Positions 10,260 through 20,378 of a stretch of DNA of 64,000 bases are shown here, one piece after another. Source of the DNA: Ethanoligenens harbinense YUAN-3 (lineage in GTDB: Bacteria > Bacillota > Clostridia > Oscillospirales > Ethanoligenentaceae). How positions within the stretch are numbered: position 1 is the stretch's first letter; each line of letters starts with the position of its first letter. The DNA lies in contig NC_014828.1 of NCBI RefSeq assembly GCF_000178115.2, forward strand, positions 1,581,310 through 1,645,309, written 5' to 3'. A program made the position numbers and the translations under genes. The notes beneath the pieces are model-generated. The model was not told the DNA's origin and ran no database searches. It was given only the letters and a program-made list of their open reading frames with translations.

Positions 10260-13200
10260 CGTTCTCCCCCTCCCCGATTGCCTGCCAGATTTCCGCTTTG
10301 CCCATCCGGTTCAGCCAGTGCTGCGGGTCACCTTTTTCAAAGCCGCAGACACCCGCGTAATCGCAGTAGCTACACGGCTGATACCCCAGCCCCGCCACCG
10401 GCACGGCGGCAATGTCCCCCGCGCGCAGAGTGGCGGCCATTTGACGCAGCAGCCTGTCCACATGCCGCTTGAGCGCCCCGAACTGCGCCAGCGACGCAAC
10501 TGTGGAGCGCGCATCCGGCTCGCCGCCGCCTTTGAGCTGCGCGGGAATGAACAGGCCCTTTGCCTCGCGCTCCATACTGCGGATGATATTCGGGTCATCC
10601 GCCACCATGCCGCTCATTTTCAGTTTGCCGTCGGCCGCTTTGACAACTTCCTCGGGCGCGGCCCCATGCGGGGTTTCCACGTCCGGCTGCCTGGCGGGGA
10701 AATACAGCACCCCGGCGGGCAGCAGTTCCCGCACGCCGTAGCGCTCCGCCGCCTGATCGCACAGCGTGAACAGATAGATGAACATCTGCAGGTTCAGGCC
10801 GTACAGCACGTCCGCGAACTGAAAGCTTTTCGAGCCTGTCTTGTAATCCACCACACGCAGATAGGCCCTGTCGCCGTTTTTCAAGATATCCACACGGTCC
10901 ACCTTGCCCTCCACCGCGATGGCGCCGCCGTCCTGAAGCGGCAGAACCGTGGGCGGCACTTCCCCGTCTATGCCGATGGGCAATTCGAAATCCACCGGCA
11001 CAAAACGGCTCTGCGAAAATTCGGCGGCCAAACGGTCAATCAGCCGGAGCACTGTTTCCCGCAGGCGCAAGAACAGGTGCTTGAAGCGCTCAGGTTTATT
11101 TTCCAACCCACCGAGATAGCCGTCCGCAAAATCCGTGAGCAGGAGGCCGGTTTCCTCCTCCAACTGCGCGCGTGAGAGCTCCGCCAGTTGCCCGCCCGGG
11201 TGCGCCTGCAGCAGATGCTCCAAAACAAAATGCACGAGCGTGCCCACTTCCGGAGCGGCCAGTTCCGCCCGCCGACGCGGCAGGGCCTTCATCCCATACC
11301 GGCAGAAATACAAAAACCGGCATTGCCCATAGGCCTCCAGCCGGCTGGGGCTGATGTGCATCCGCTCCCCGAAAAGCGCCCGGGCGGCGGCATGGTCGGT
11401 CAGGCGGGCAGGACGTTTTTCCGCAGCACGCTCCAGCGCGCGCAGGCGGATCGCGTCCTCCGGGCGGCTCTCAAAGCAGGCGCGCAGTGCGGCGGAAAAG
11501 CCGTCCCGCTCCCGAAAACGGGATGCCAGCTGCTCAAAGGCCGACTGCCCGCTCCATATAGCGTCCAGCGGGCCGCAGGACGCGTCGCACCGCATCGCAT
11601 GTGGAAACAACGCCTGCACCTGCGCCAGATACGGCGAGGATTGGATGACTTTCCCTTTGGTGTCGCTGCGCGGACAGCAGAGATAGAGCGCGCGGGAGGC
11701 GCAGGCAAACGCCTGGTAGGCAATGAAGCGTTCCTCCACCAGCCGTTCCTCGGCAGGCGGGGAAAGTTCCAATCCCAGCCGGATGAGTTGTTCGCGTTCG
11801 CTGTCGGTGAGGATGCCGCCGCTACCCGTTTTGGGAAACACACCGTCCGCCAGGCCGATGACGAACACATAGGCGGCGTCCCCGGCGCGGATACGCTCCG
11901 CGTCGCCCGCCGTGACCTGGTCGAGCGTGGGTGGGATATGCGCCAGTTCGGTAGCCCCGATGGCCAGCCGCAACATGCGCAAAAGCTCCGGCACCGTGAC
12001 AGCCCGTTCGCCAAGCACGGCGGCCATCTGTTCCAGCATGCCAATCAGCTTGTCCCACACCTGCCGGTATTCATCTTCCAGTTCCTGCTCGCCGTTTTGG
12101 GCAAAGCGCGCGCAGGCTTCCGCCATCTGCCGCTCAACCTGCATCCCGGTCAAAAACGCATACAGCGCCTGCGCCTGCCCGGCGCCGTCCGCCTGTTCCA
12201 GTGCTGCCGCCAGCGTTTCCACCGGCTCCATCACCCGCAGACGCAGTGCGTTCAGCGTTCTCAGACGTGCGTCGTCCGGTTGCGCGGTGCTGCCGAATCC
12301 ATCCGGATGGTCTGTCCATTCGGTCTGCCAGGCCGTACGCCCCTGCAGGTTCCATGTATAGAGATAATTTTCCAACTGCGCGATTTCGACCGTGGAAAGG
12401 CCTGCCAACCCGGTCTTGAGATAGCGAAGTACCGCTTCCTGCCGGAAATTGCCCGCGAGAAGCTCCAGCGCGCCGGAAACGAACGCCATCAGCGGATGGG
12501 CGGATACATCGCGCCTAGCATCAAGAAACAGGGGAATGCCGTATTTGTTACACACGGGGTCCAGAATGCCGTTGTAAAGCGGCAGCCCGCGCGAGATGAC
12601 CACCATCTCATCGTAGCGCGCCTCCCCAGTCTGCACCAGCCGGGCGATCTCCCTCGCCACAAACTGCACTTCCTCATACAGGTTTCCCGCCGAAACAATC
12701 CGCAAAGCGGATGCTTCTCCGTTAAACGGTGCTGCCTCCGGCCGGAAAACGCGCTCTTCCAGCGCGGCAATCTCCGGCGCGGCAAAGCGGCGCGGGGGGC
12801 CAAGCAGCACCGGCTTGGCGACCGCCACCTCCAGCTTCCGTGCCAAATGAAGCAGTTCTCCCGCTGTTTTCTGCACGGGCGAAAACAGCCCCAGGCCCTG
12901 CTCCGCGTCCTCCAGCCGGTCGGCGCAGAGGGTGACATATACGTCGTCGCTTTGCCGGAGAATATGCCCGAGCACCCGTTTCTGGGGAGCGGTGAACCCT
13001 TTGAACGCGTCGATGACGACCGTTTTACCCTCAAAAAACAGGCAATCCTCCAGTTTTTCGGCCAAGCGGGCGATACCGTCCAGATCGTCCGAAAACAGGC
13101 GGGAACACAGCGCGTCATAGGTTTGCAGGAGCAGCGAAAGATCCGCCAACTTGCCCGCCAGCGCGTCGTCATCCATCTGACCGCCGGCCGCGGCAAGCAT

Positions 13201-13602
13201 ATCAGGGGCCACACCGCAGTACTTGAGTTCGGCCACCGCTTCCACCATCGCTTTTGCAAACGCGGGGCTGTCTGCCTGCCGGTGATAGACCTGCAGCAGG
13301 TCGGCGACCTGTTTGGCGGCCATGCTCATCACCAGCACGCGCCCGCAGCCGTCAATCGCACGCCCCGCGGCGCCGCCGCACAACCCGAACACGCGCTGTG
13401 CCATGCGGGAAAAACTAAGCACTTCCACATGCAGGCAGGCGGCAGGGCCGACCGTCTGGAGCAGCGCGCGTTCCATCTCGAACGTGAACTGCTCCGGCAC
13501 CACCAGCACTGCATCCTGTCCTTCCGCCACGGCCTGCGCCGCCTTTTCCAGTGCGAACCATGTCTTGCCGCTGCCCGCGCGCCCCAGAACCAAGCGTAGC
13601 AT
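10216..13602 (-). CDS. addB: ATP-dependent helicase/deoxyribonuclease subunit B (AddB)
   Basis: A 1128-residue partner of AddA. The N-terminal P-loop GRAGSGKTWFA is at residues 7-17. The C-terminal nuclease has RVVDYKTGSKSF. The nuclease is bracketed by four cysteines (one in YGQCRFLYF near residue 760, and C-X2-C-X5-C in CSYCDYAGVC near residue 1080), matching the iron-sulfur staple known for AddB. The ATG at 13602 follows GCGGGGGTGA; the ORF continues upstream for 35 codons without family similarity. It is the first gene of addB-addA-mutY on the minus strand. Confidence 0.94.
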   Translation of the reverse strand: MLRLVLGRAGSGKTWFALEKAAQAVAEGQDAVLVVPEQFTFEMERALLQTVGPAACLHVEVLSFSRMAQRVFGLCGGAAGRAIDGCGRVLVMSMAAKQVADLLQVYHRQADSPAFAKAMVEAVAELKYCGVAPDMLAAAGGQMDDDALAGKLADLSLLLQTYDALCSRLFSDDLDGIARLAEKLEDCLFFEGKTVVIDAFKGFTAPQKRVLGHILRQSDDVYVTLCADRLEDAEQGLGLFSPVQKTAGELLHLARKLEVAVAKPVLLGPPRRFAAPEIAALEERVFRPEAAPFNGEASALRIVSAGNLYEEVQFVAREIARLVQTGEARYDEMVVISRGLPLYNGILDPVCNKYGIPLFLDARRDVSAHPLMAFVSGALELLAGNFRQEAVLRYLKTGLAGLSTVEIAQLENYLYTWNLQGRTAWQTEWTDHPDGFGSTAQPDDARLRTLNALRLRVMEPVETLAAALEQADGAGQAQALYAFLTGMQVERQMAEACARFAQNGEQELEDEYRQVWDKLIGMLEQMAAVLGERAVTVPELLRMLRLAIGATELAHIPPTLDQVTAGDAERIRAGDAAYVFVIGLADGVFPKTGSGGILTDSEREQLIRLGLELSPPAEERLVEERFIAYQAFACASRALYLCCPRSDTKGKVIQSSPYLAQVQALFPHAMRCDASCGPLDAIWSGQSAFEQLASRFRERDGFSAALRACFESRPEDAIRLRALERAAEKRPARLTDHAAARALFGERMHISPSRLEAYGQCRFLYFCRYGMKALPRRRAELAAPEVGTLVHFVLEHLLQAHPGGQLAELSRAQLEEETGLLLTDFADGYLGGLENKPERFKHLFLRLRETVLRLIDRLAAEFSQSRFVPVDFELPIGIDGEVPPTVLPLQDGGAIAVEGKVDRVDILKNGDRAYLRVVDYKTGSKSFQFADVLYGLNLQMFIYLFTLCDQAAERYGVRELLPAGVLYFPARQPDVETPHGAAPEEVVKAADGKLKMSGMVADDPNIIRSMEREAKGLFIPAQLKGGGEPDARSTVASLAQFGALKRHVDRLLRQMAATLRAGDIAAVPVAGLGYQPCSYCDYAGVCGFEKGDPQHWLNRMGKAEIWQAIGEGENDGGPAMDGGAETGD

Positions 13603-13652
13603 GCTGTCACCCCCGCAATTTTGTAGTCTGCCGGTTATCCTCCGGCAAACCA

Positions 13653-13687
13653 TATAAAAATACGCACACCGGAAACCGGTATGCGTA
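13653..13687 (-). terminator. Terminator of the cmk-plsC-ispH/rpsA operon
   Basis: On the minus strand a 12-bp stem with one mismatch (TACGCATACCGG with CCGGTGTGCGTA) and a 3-nt loop is followed by TTTTTATATGG. It lies 67 nt after the ispH/rpsA stop codon and just before the addB start. Confidence 0.75.
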
Positions 13688-13753
13688 CCAAAAGTCAGAT
13701 TGTGCAAACGGAATCCGCCGTGTTATTCCAGGCGTTCCGCACAGGCATGCAAA

Positions 13754-15754
13754 TCACTCGTTCTCGTCGAAATCTTCCGCCGCATCCTCGCTGTCGGTGC
13801 CTTCTTCGGCCACCGCTTCCCGAATGGAGAGGCTGATGCGTTTGCGGTCTTCTTCGATCTCGATGATCTTGACGCGGACTTCCTGGCCCAGTTCCAGTTC
13901 ATCCTGCGGCTTGGCCACATGATGATCGGCAATCTGGGAAATATGAATCAGGCCGTCCACACCCGGGATAATCTGCGCGAATGCGCCGAACGTCATAAAA
14001 TTGACGATCTTGGCATCCACGATATCGCCCACCTGATATTCACGAATGAACACGTCCCACGGGTTCTCGCCCTTATCCACATAGGAAAGCGAAACCTTTT
14101 TGGTTTCCGGGTTGAGGTCTTTGATGGTCACATTGACGGTGTCGCCCACATTGACCACTTCGGACGGATGCCGGATGCGCGACCAGGACAGTTCGGACAC
14201 ATGGATCATGCCGTCCACACCGCCCAGATCGACAAACGCGCCGTAGGACGTAAGGGACTTCACCTTGCCGGTATACTGCTTGCCGATCTCGGCTTCTTCC
14301 CAGAATTTTTCCGCCAGCTCCTTGCGCTCGTCCTTGAGGACGGCGCGGATGGAACCCACCGCGCGTTTGCGGCCCGTGTTGATCTCAATGATCTTCATGC
14401 GCACAGGCTGGTGGAGCAGCGTGCTCAAATCACCGCTGCGGGGAATGCCGGACTGCGAAGCCGGGATGAACACCTTCACGCCGTTGACGGTGGCAAGCAG
14501 GCCGCCCTTGATGACCTCAATGACGGTGCCTTCCACGATTTTGTCCTCTTCCGAGGCGGCCACGATCTCATCCCAGCTCTTGAGAGCGTCGATGCGCCGT
14601 TTCGAGAGCATCACCGTGCCGTCCTGATCGTTCACGCGCAACACCACGAGTTCTATTTCATCGCCGACCTTCACGATGTCCTCGGGCTTGACGGTGGAAT
14701 CATCCGTCAGCTCCGACAGCGGAACATAACCGGCGTGCTTGGTTCCAAGATCCACCTGCACTTCGTTCGGCGAAAGACCCACGACCACGCCGCGCACCCT
14801 TTCGTCAACATTCAGTGTCTTGAAAGATTGTTCAAGAGCTGCAGCGAAATCAATATCCTCCGGCTCCGCATTGCTCTCATTTTCGTTGCTGTCAATATTG
14901 TCTGTATTCTCGAGTCCTGTCATAGCGTTTAGAACCTCCTTTATTATGCAGGCCGGAGTCGAAGCTCCTGCCGTAACACCAACGCAGCCGGCATGGGCCA
15001 AAGCCTCACGCGGCAACTCTGTGGCGCCCTCTATCAGAAAAGACGGACAGTGCGCCGCGCAAAGTGCGTGTAATTTTGCAGTGTTGGAACTTTTGCGCCC
15101 ACCGACGATGACCATGGCATCCGCCTGTGAAGCAAGTTTTTCCGCCTCTCGCCGCCTTATTGATGTTGCACTACATATTGTATCAAAAATAATCGGATTT
15201 GTATATACCCTTTTCATAAATTCGCGGCAGTTTAACCATTCTTTGGCATGAAACGTGGTCTGTGCCACCGCCACGACGGGTGTATCCCGCAGATACGGAT
15301 TCTTTTCGGTGATATTTTCAAGTTCCTGTAAGTCCTGGAAAACAAACGCTTTGCCGCAATGCCCGCGGATGCCGATGACTTCGGGATGCTCGGGGTCGCC
15401 CGCAATAAGCGCCACGGCGCCTTTTTCAGAGGCTTCCTCCACCAGCCGGTGGATCTTGGCCACATACGGGCAGGTGGCGTCCACCACCTCCAGCCCCAGC
15501 GCCGCCGCTTCGGTATAAACCGAACGCGGTACGCCGTGGCTGCGGATGACCAGCACCGATCCGGGCGGTACTTCCGCGGGCGACTGCACCACCCGTGCGC
15601 CGCGCGCCTCCAGCGACTGCACAAACCACGGGTTATGGATGAGCGGCCCCAGCGTGCAGACCGTGCGGCCCTCATCCAGCAGCTGCTCCACCATCTCCAC
15701 CGCGCGGCGCACCCCGAAGCAGAAGCCCGCCGATTTTGCCAAAACGACCTTCAT
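13754..15754 (-). CDS. ispH: Fusion of 4-hydroxy-3-methylbut-2-enyl diphosphate reductase (IspH) and ribosomal protein S1
   Basis: A 666-residue fusion. Residues 1 to about 285 are IspH, the last enzyme of the MEP isoprenoid pathway: three [4Fe-4S]-ligand cysteines are visible (Cys12 in AGFCFGV, one in DATCPYV, one in FDTICSAT), with GGRKSSNT following. After an acidic linker come four S1 RNA-binding repeats from about residue 315 (for example [52 protein letters not shown]), ending in a Glu/Asp-rich tail. The fusion is known from clostridia, where S1 is encoded only in this form. The gene overlaps plsC by 4 bp and ends the cmk-plsC-ispH operon. The reading frame is continuous through the junction. 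Confidence 0.96.
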   Translation of the reverse strand: MKVVLAKSAGFCFGVRRAVEMVEQLLDEGRTVCTLGPLIHNPWFVQSLEARGARVVQSPAEVPPGSVLVIRSHGVPRSVYTEAAALGLEVVDATCPYVAKIHRLVEEASEKGAVALIAGDPEHPEVIGIRGHCGKAFVFQDLQELENITEKNPYLRDTPVVAVAQTTFHAKEWLNCREFMKRVYTNPIIFDTICSATSIRRREAEKLASQADAMVIVGGRKSSNTAKLHALCAAHCPSFLIEGATELPREALAHAGCVGVTAGASTPACIIKEVLNAMTGLENTDNIDSNENESNAEPEDIDFAAALEQSFKTLNVDERVRGVVVGLSPNEVQVDLGTKHAGYVPLSELTDDSTVKPEDIVKVGDEIELVVLRVNDQDGTVMLSKRRIDALKSWDEIVAASEEDKIVEGTVIEVIKGGLLATVNGVKVFIPASQSGIPRSGDLSTLLHQPVRMKIIEINTGRKRAVGSIRAVLKDERKELAEKFWEEAEIGKQYTGKVKSLTSYGAFVDLGGVDGMIHVSELSWSRIRHPSEVVNVGDTVNVTIKDLNPETKKVSLSYVDKGENPWDVFIREYQVGDIVDAKIVNFMTFGAFAQIIPGVDGLIHISQIADHHVAKPQDELELGQEVRVKIIEIEEDRKRISLSIREAVAEEGTDSEDAAEDFDENE

Positions 15755-16353
15755 GTCTGTTTTTCCTCCAGCATGCGCAGGATCTCATTCTGCAGGTTAT
15801 CCGCGGCAGCGCGGGCGCTGTCCGGACGGTCCTTCGCCCATCCGAGCACTTCCACCGGCACGGATCTCCCGAACACCACCCGTATCTTCTGGAACGGCCA
15901 GAAACCCTTGCCGCGCACAATGGCCACCGGCAGAACAAGAGCGCCGGTCTGGGCGGCAAACCGCAACGCGCCGGAATGGAAATGCATCAATCCTTTTTTT
16001 GCCCGGTTGCGGTGCCCTTCCGGGAACATGCCGAGCACATCGCCCCGCTTCAAAACGCGCAGCGACAGTTTGACCGCTTCCCTGTCCCCTTCCCCGCGTT
16101 TGACGGGAAACGCACCCAGCGCGGCAATCAGCGGCCCAAGCAGCGGCACGCGGAACAGCTCCGCTTTTGCCATGTAATGGAGCGGACGGGGACAGGCGGA
16201 CCCTAGGATAACCGGGTCGACATTTGAGCGGTGGTTGGCGCAGAGAACCAGCGGACCGTTCTTCGGCACATTCTCCGCACCCTCCACACGCGCATGAAAG
16301 AGAAACAGGAAAAACGGGCCTGCATACCGCATGCCAAACTCATATAATGTCAT
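15751..16353 (-). CDS. plsC: 1-acyl-sn-glycerol-3-phosphate acyltransferase (PlsC family)
   Basis: A 200-residue LPLAT enzyme that acylates lysophosphatidic acid to phosphatidic acid at the membrane. Motif I is NHRSNVDP (HX4D) near residue 41, and motif III is MFPEGHRNRAKKG. The N-terminus has a hydrophobic helix. The start overlaps the end of cmk by 4 bp and its own end overlaps ispH by 4 bp, so the three genes are translated as one unit. Confidence 0.92.
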   Translation of the reverse strand: MTLYEFGMRYAGPFFLFLFHARVEGAENVPKNGPLVLCANHRSNVDPVILGSACPRPLHYMAKAELFRVPLLGPLIAALGAFPVKRGEGDREAVKLSLRVLKRGDVLGMFPEGHRNRAKKGLMHFHSGALRFAAQTGALVLPVAIVRGKGFWPFQKIRVVFGRSVPVEVLGWAKDRPDSARAAADNLQNEILRMLEEKQT

Positions 16354-17015
16354 GTCAGACGCTCCTTTGCGATCTGATACAGCCGTTCCAGCGAATCTTC
16401 GAGTTCATATCCGGTAGTGTCCACAATGAGTGCGTCCTCCGCAGGGCGAAGCGGCGCAATGGCACGCCCGGAATCCTGCGCGTCACGCTCCTTCACCTCA
16501 TCCAGCACCTGTTCATAGGCAATTTTCGTGCCCTTTTCGCGCAGCTCCGCATGGCGGCGGCGCGCACGGTCCTCCGGCGTGGCGGTCAGGAAAATCTTCA
16601 GCTGTGCGTGGGGCAGCACCACGGTGCCGATATCTCGCCCATCCATAACGATGTCGCGCTTTTGCGCCATTTTCTGCTGCAAACCAAGCAAAAACGCCCG
16701 CACTGCCGGAATGGCGGACACCTGCGACGCGGCTTTCGATATCTCCGGCGCGCGGATGGCGGCAGACACATCTTTCCCGCAGAGCAGCACGCACTGCCCT
16801 TCCGGCGAGAGCGCCAGTTCCAGCCGGATGGACGGCAGCAACTGCTCCACCGCCGCCGCATCCTGCGGGGAAACGCCGCTCTGCACGGCGAACAGCCCCA
16901 CCGCGCGGTAAAGCGCGCCGGTATCCGCATAAACAAAGCCCAGCCTGTCGGCCAGCATGCGCGAAAGGGTGCTCTTGCCCGCACCTGCGGGCCCGTCGAT
17001 CGCAATATTGTACAT
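16350..17015 (-). CDS. cmk: Cytidylate kinase
   Basis: A 221-residue (d)CMP kinase supplying CDP/dCDP. P-loop GPAGAGKST is at residues 8-16, followed by the CMP-binding YADTGALYRAVGL, the DGRDIGTVV loop and the LID ATPEDRARRRHAEL. The ATG is preceded by CAGGAGGTCACCCG, an excellent ribosome binding site. It is the first gene of the cmk-plsC-ispH/rpsA operon, a classic arrangement in Clostridia. Confidence 0.95.
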   Translation of the reverse strand: MYNIAIDGPAGAGKSTLSRMLADRLGFVYADTGALYRAVGLFAVQSGVSPQDAAAVEQLLPSIRLELALSPEGQCVLLCGKDVSAAIRAPEISKAASQVSAIPAVRAFLLGLQQKMAQKRDIVMDGRDIGTVVLPHAQLKIFLTATPEDRARRRHAELREKGTKIAYEQVLDEVKERDAQDSGRAIAPLRPAEDALIVDTTGYELEDSLERLYQIAKERLT

Positions 17016-17226
17016 CGGGTGACCTCCTGAGGCAAAACAGCATGCGCGTTCTGCCGGATTTCATGTAAAACCTATCCGCAAACCGAAAAGGAGCAAGGAT
17101 GCGGGAAAATTAGACACCGCTCTTCCCTTGCGTCTATGCAGGCTTTTGATCTGTATGCTGAAAACAACGAAGAAAAGGAGAAAAAGCGCACGGGCAGAGC
17201 AAGTGTTTCCCAGGAAATTCCATATT

Positions 17227-18435
17227 TCACACGGTCAGCCCGGCCGCGCGGCCGGTGGCGAACGCGATCTGCAAATTATATCCGCCGGTGTGTGCGTCCA
17301 CATCCAGCAGTTCGCCTGCAATATACAGCCCCCGCTTGCGTTTGGAAGCCATAGTCTTCGGGTCCACCTCGCGCACATTCACCCCGCCGGATGTGATGAT
17401 GGCCTCCTCAATGGGGCGAAACGCCTTCACGGTGAGCGGCAGCGCCTTGACCACCGCGCCCAGCGCCAGGCGCTCGGCGCGCGTGACCTGGGCGGTCTTC
17501 TTGGCGCCGTCCAAATGTGCGAGCAGGAGGCAGATGGAAATCAGCCGTGCGGGCAGCAGCGCGTGCAGGGTATTGGAGAGGTTCTGCGCGGAAAATGCCT
17601 CAAAATCCCGCTGCAGGCGCGCATCCAGCTTCTCGGGTGAAAGACCCGGCTTGAGGTCGATGGACAGCCGTCCGCCCTGCGGTTTGCGCAGATGGGAACT
17701 GGCCGCCAGCACCAACGGGCCGGACACGCCGAAATGTGTGAACAGCATCTCGCCCAGTTCGCTGAACACGGTCTTGCCGTCCCGCGAACAAACCGTAAGG
17801 GTGACGTTGCGCAGCGAAAGGCCCATCACACGCGCGGGCCACTCCTCCTCGGTCACCATCGGCACCAGAGAGGCGTGCGGCGGCACGATGGTGTGCCCCG
17901 CCTGTTCGGCGAGATGGTAGCCATCCCCCGTGGAGCCGGTCGCCGGATAGGACGCGCCGCCCGTGCAGAGGATCACTGCGTCCGCCCCGATCTCCCGCCC
18001 GTCCTCCAGACGCACACCGGCCACCGCATCGCCCCGCAGCAGCAAGTCCTGCACGCGGCCGGTTTGTTTTTTTGCGGGTGCGGCAAAGCGCGCCAACGCA
18101 TCCACGATCTCCACGGCTTTGTCCGAAACAGGAAACACACGCCTGCCGCGCTCGGTCTTCAGCGGCACGCCCAACTTCTCAAAAAAAGCGATGGCGTCCG
18201 CCGGCCCAAACTGCGACAGCGCGCTGTATAAAAAACGCGGGTTGACCGGCACATTGGCGAGAAACTCGTCCAGCCCGCAGTTGTTGGTCACATTGCAACG
18301 GCCCTTGCCGGTAATCATCAGCTTGCGCCCGGGCCTCGCGTTGCGCTCCACCAGCACGACCTCATGCCGTTCTGCCGCAAAGCCCGCCGCCATCAGGCCA
18401 GCCGCACCGGCACCCACCACCGCGATCCGTGCCAT
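17227..18435 (-). CDS. NAD(P)/FAD-dependent oxidoreductase, YhiN/HI0933 family
   Basis: A 402-residue flavoprotein. The FAD-binding VVGAGAAGLMAA is at residues 5-16, followed by the E-rich ERNARPGRKLMITGKGRCN typical of the HI0933-like (BaiN/YhiN) family, and C-terminal signatures ITSGGVNVREVDPKTMASK and GELLDVDAHTGGYNLQIA. The physiological reaction of this family is poorly defined; some members reduce bile acid derivatives. Its ATG overlaps the TAA of the upstream regulator by one base (TAATG), implying coupled expression. Confidence 0.9.
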   Translation of the reverse strand: MARIAVVGAGAAGLMAAGFAAERHEVVLVERNARPGRKLMITGKGRCNVTNNCGLDEFLANVPVNPRFLYSALSQFGPADAIAFFEKLGVPLKTERGRRVFPVSDKAVEIVDALARFAAPAKKQTGRVQDLLLRGDAVAGVRLEDGREIGADAVILCTGGASYPATGSTGDGYHLAEQAGHTIVPPHASLVPMVTEEEWPARVMGLSLRNVTLTVCSRDGKTVFSELGEMLFTHFGVSGPLVLAASSHLRKPQGGRLSIDLKPGLSPEKLDARLQRDFEAFSAQNLSNTLHALLPARLISICLLLAHLDGAKKTAQVTRAERLALGAVVKALPLTVKAFRPIEEAIITSGGVNVREVDPKTMASKRKRGLYIAGELLDVDAHTGGYNLQIAFATGRAAGLTV

Positions 18436-19304
18436 TATTTTTCCGCCCCCGGTTTCTCATACACGCCGTATTCATCCCAGATGCGCTCCAACTCGGCGAA
18501 CGTACGGTATACCTCGTCCTGCCGCTTCATACCCACCGCGACAATCAGCGCGTTGATAAGTGAGAGCGGCGCGACCAGTGAATCGACAAATGACGCCATA
18601 TCACTCTTGGCCAGCAGGTTATAATTGGAGTAGCGGTAAAGAGGGGAAAGGCTGCTGTCGGTAATGGAGATCACGGTCGCCCCGCGCGCGGACGCATATT
18701 TCATGGCCTTGACCGTCCGCGTGGAATACCGTGGGAAACTCACGCCGATCACCACGTCCTTCGGGTCCAGCCGCAGGATCTGCTCGAATAATTCACTATC
18801 GCTTGCGGTATGTATCAAAGAGACATTGTCGAGGATAAGATTGAAGTAAAACCCGATGAAACTCGCCAGGGCCGCCGAACTGCGCACGCCGAAGATATAG
18901 ACCTTGCGCGCACCCACGATGGAGTTGACCGCGTTATTGAAATCTTCACGCGAAACCTCCGCCAACGTCTTGCGGATCTTCTCGATGTCGGAATTGAGCA
19001 CTTTTTCAAGGATGTCACCGTCGCCCAGCACATCGGTGGAAACTTCAATACGCTGCACCGAAGTCAGCTTGCTGCGAATCATTTCCTGCAGCGCTTTCTG
19101 CAGCTGCGGGTACCCGTCGTAGCCCAATTCGGATGCAAAACGCACCACGGTCGATTCGCTCACGCCCACGATATTGCCCAGTTTGGACGCCGTCATGAAT
19201 GCGGCTTTGTCGTAATGTTCGATGATATAACGTGCGATATATTTCTGCCCCTTGGAAAAGGTGGGGAACATCGTCTGTATCTGGTTCAGCAAATCACGGC
19301 TCAT
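18435..19304 (-). CDS. MurR/RpiR family transcriptional regulator
   Basis: A 289-residue regulator. The N-terminal RpiR helix-turn-helix (residues about 1-80; MTASKLGNIVGVSESTVVRF) binds DNA, and a SIS domain (about 125-260) normally binds a phosphosugar. The start is preceded by CAAGGAGGGTAAAACC. It overlaps the following flavoprotein gene by one base. RpiR proteins usually control sugar-phosphate genes, which are absent here, so its target is unclear. Confidence 0.9.
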   Translation of the reverse strand: MSRDLLNQIQTMFPTFSKGQKYIARYIIEHYDKAAFMTASKLGNIVGVSESTVVRFASELGYDGYPQLQKALQEMIRSKLTSVQRIEVSTDVLGDGDILEKVLNSDIEKIRKTLAEVSREDFNNAVNSIVGARKVYIFGVRSSAALASFIGFYFNLILDNVSLIHTASDSELFEQILRLDPKDVVIGVSFPRYSTRTVKAMKYASARGATVISITDSSLSPLYRYSNYNLLAKSDMASFVDSLVAPLSLINALIVAVGMKRQDEVYRTFAELERIWDEYGVYEKPGAEK

Positions 19305-19583
19305 TGGTTTTACCCTCCTTGTTCTATCTTATCCGCAGGACTTCAAAAAATCAAGTGAATTATGCGCCGATTTTGCAAATTACAATCATTTTTTCAAAAC
19401 GCATTCAAAACGTCGGAAAATGTCCTTTCTGCGCGCACAATCCGCTTTCGGTTTCACATCTGCTTTTCCCAATCTTTTCTATATGGTCATCAACGATAAT
19501 TTCAGCAAAAGCTGCATATGCTAGAGCCATGTGCAGCACCGTTTCAGCGTTTCGCCCGCATTGCCGTTTCGAAACGTGTCCTC

Positions 19584-19616
19584 CACAAAAAAACAGCCTG
19601 CATCGTATGATGCAGG
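19584..19616 (-). terminator. Minus-strand intrinsic terminator with no adjacent minus-strand gene
   Basis: Read on the minus strand, an 8-bp perfect stem (CCTGCATC, loop ATAC, GATGCAGG) is followed by CTGTTTTTTTG. The nearest upstream gene on this strand is the phosphodiesterase ending at 20379, on the far side of the plus-strand DUF1273 gene. Confidence 0.6.
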
Positions 19617-19752
19617 TTATGCAAATCCAGTTTCATTTGGATGGCGGGCATGCAGGGAAAGCACCGGCTTCTCCTACACGTGCAGCGCGGGCCTTTATGG
19701 TATGTTTCTTTGCCGAGATCCCACAAAAAAGCGCGGTCTGTGACGGATACAC

Positions 19753-19781
19753 TTTACTTTTTATGGAAAATATTGTATAAA
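19753..19781 (+). promoter_or_regulatory. Probable sigma-A promoter of the DUF1273 gene
   Basis: TTTACT, 17-bp spacer, TATAAA, in a locally AT-rich stretch, 59 bp before the start codon. Confidence 0.5.
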
Positions 19782-19839
19782 TGTATAAATAAGAAGGCCG
19801 GTTGCAAGCCACATTCACCATTGTTCAAGGAGGTGCAAT

Positions 19840-20364
19840 ATGACAGTCGTTCAAAAAAACTGCGCCCTGCTAGGCGACCCCTTTTTCCTGCTGCTGTTTG
19901 ATTCGGACCGCGGAGAGCGGGCACGCACACTGCGTGATGTAATGTTTCATGAAACGGAAAAAACGGTGCAGTTGGGATACCGCCGTTTTCTCTGCGGTTT
20001 CACCGCGGGCGTGGATCTCATCTTTGCCGAAACCGTTTTGGAGCTGCGCCGAAAATACCCGGAGATCACACTGGAAAGCGTGCTCGCGTATGAAAACGAA
20101 GCCGCGTCCTGGGAAGAATGCACGCGCGAGCGGTATTACCGCCTGCTGGGGTATTGCGACAGGGAACACCTGCTGCAGACACGATTCACCACCGGCTGCC
20201 TGGCAAGGCGAAACCGGTATCTTATCGACCATGCAAACATGCTGCTGGCGGTCAGCGACGGATTGCTGGGCAATCCGCTGCAGGCCATCCATTATGCGGC
20301 TGTTTCGGGAAAATCCACCCTTTGCATCAGCCCTTCCACACTGCTCACACAAAAAATCGGATGA
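19840..20364 (+). CDS. DUF1273 / SLOG (YpsA-like) family protein
   Basis: A 174-residue cytosolic protein of the expected family length. The pattern FLCGFTAGVDLIFAETVLELRR matches the conserved G-x-D-x-x-x-A-E element of DUF1273 proteins; it is followed by the EEC..ERYYRLL segment and the RRNRYLIDHANMLLAVSDG segment (family RN-Y-M-V-D-x-S-D-x-L-I-A). These are SLOG-fold proteins, likely to bind a nucleotide or ADP-ribose-type ligand; YpsA of Bacillus subtilis influences cell division. The start follows CAAGGAGGTGCAAT. The gene converges on a phosphodiesterase gene with a gap of only 14 bp. Biochemical activity cannot be assigned. Confidence 0.8.
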   Translation: MTVVQKNCALLGDPFFLLLFDSDRGERARTLRDVMFHETEKTVQLGYRRFLCGFTAGVDLIFAETVLELRRKYPEITLESVLAYENEAASWEECTRERYYRLLGYCDREHLLQTRFTTGCLARRNRYLIDHANMLLAVSDGLLGNPLQAIHYAAVSGKSTLCISPSTLLTQKIG

Positions 20365-20378
20365 CCCGGTGTACCTTG

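Larger units (their letters stand above)
19305..19839. other. Gene-free 535-bp stretch between rpiR and the DUF1273 gene
   Basis: No ORF with a supported start or family resemblance is seen. The stretch holds the upstream region of rpiR (minus), a minus-strand terminator-like hairpin at 19584-19616, and a probable plus-strand promoter at 19753-19781. Confidence 0.5.

Noticed and set aside
11188-13599. An 803-codon plus-strand frame
   Set aside because: It lies wholly inside addB in antisense, with no ribosome site and no family resemblance.
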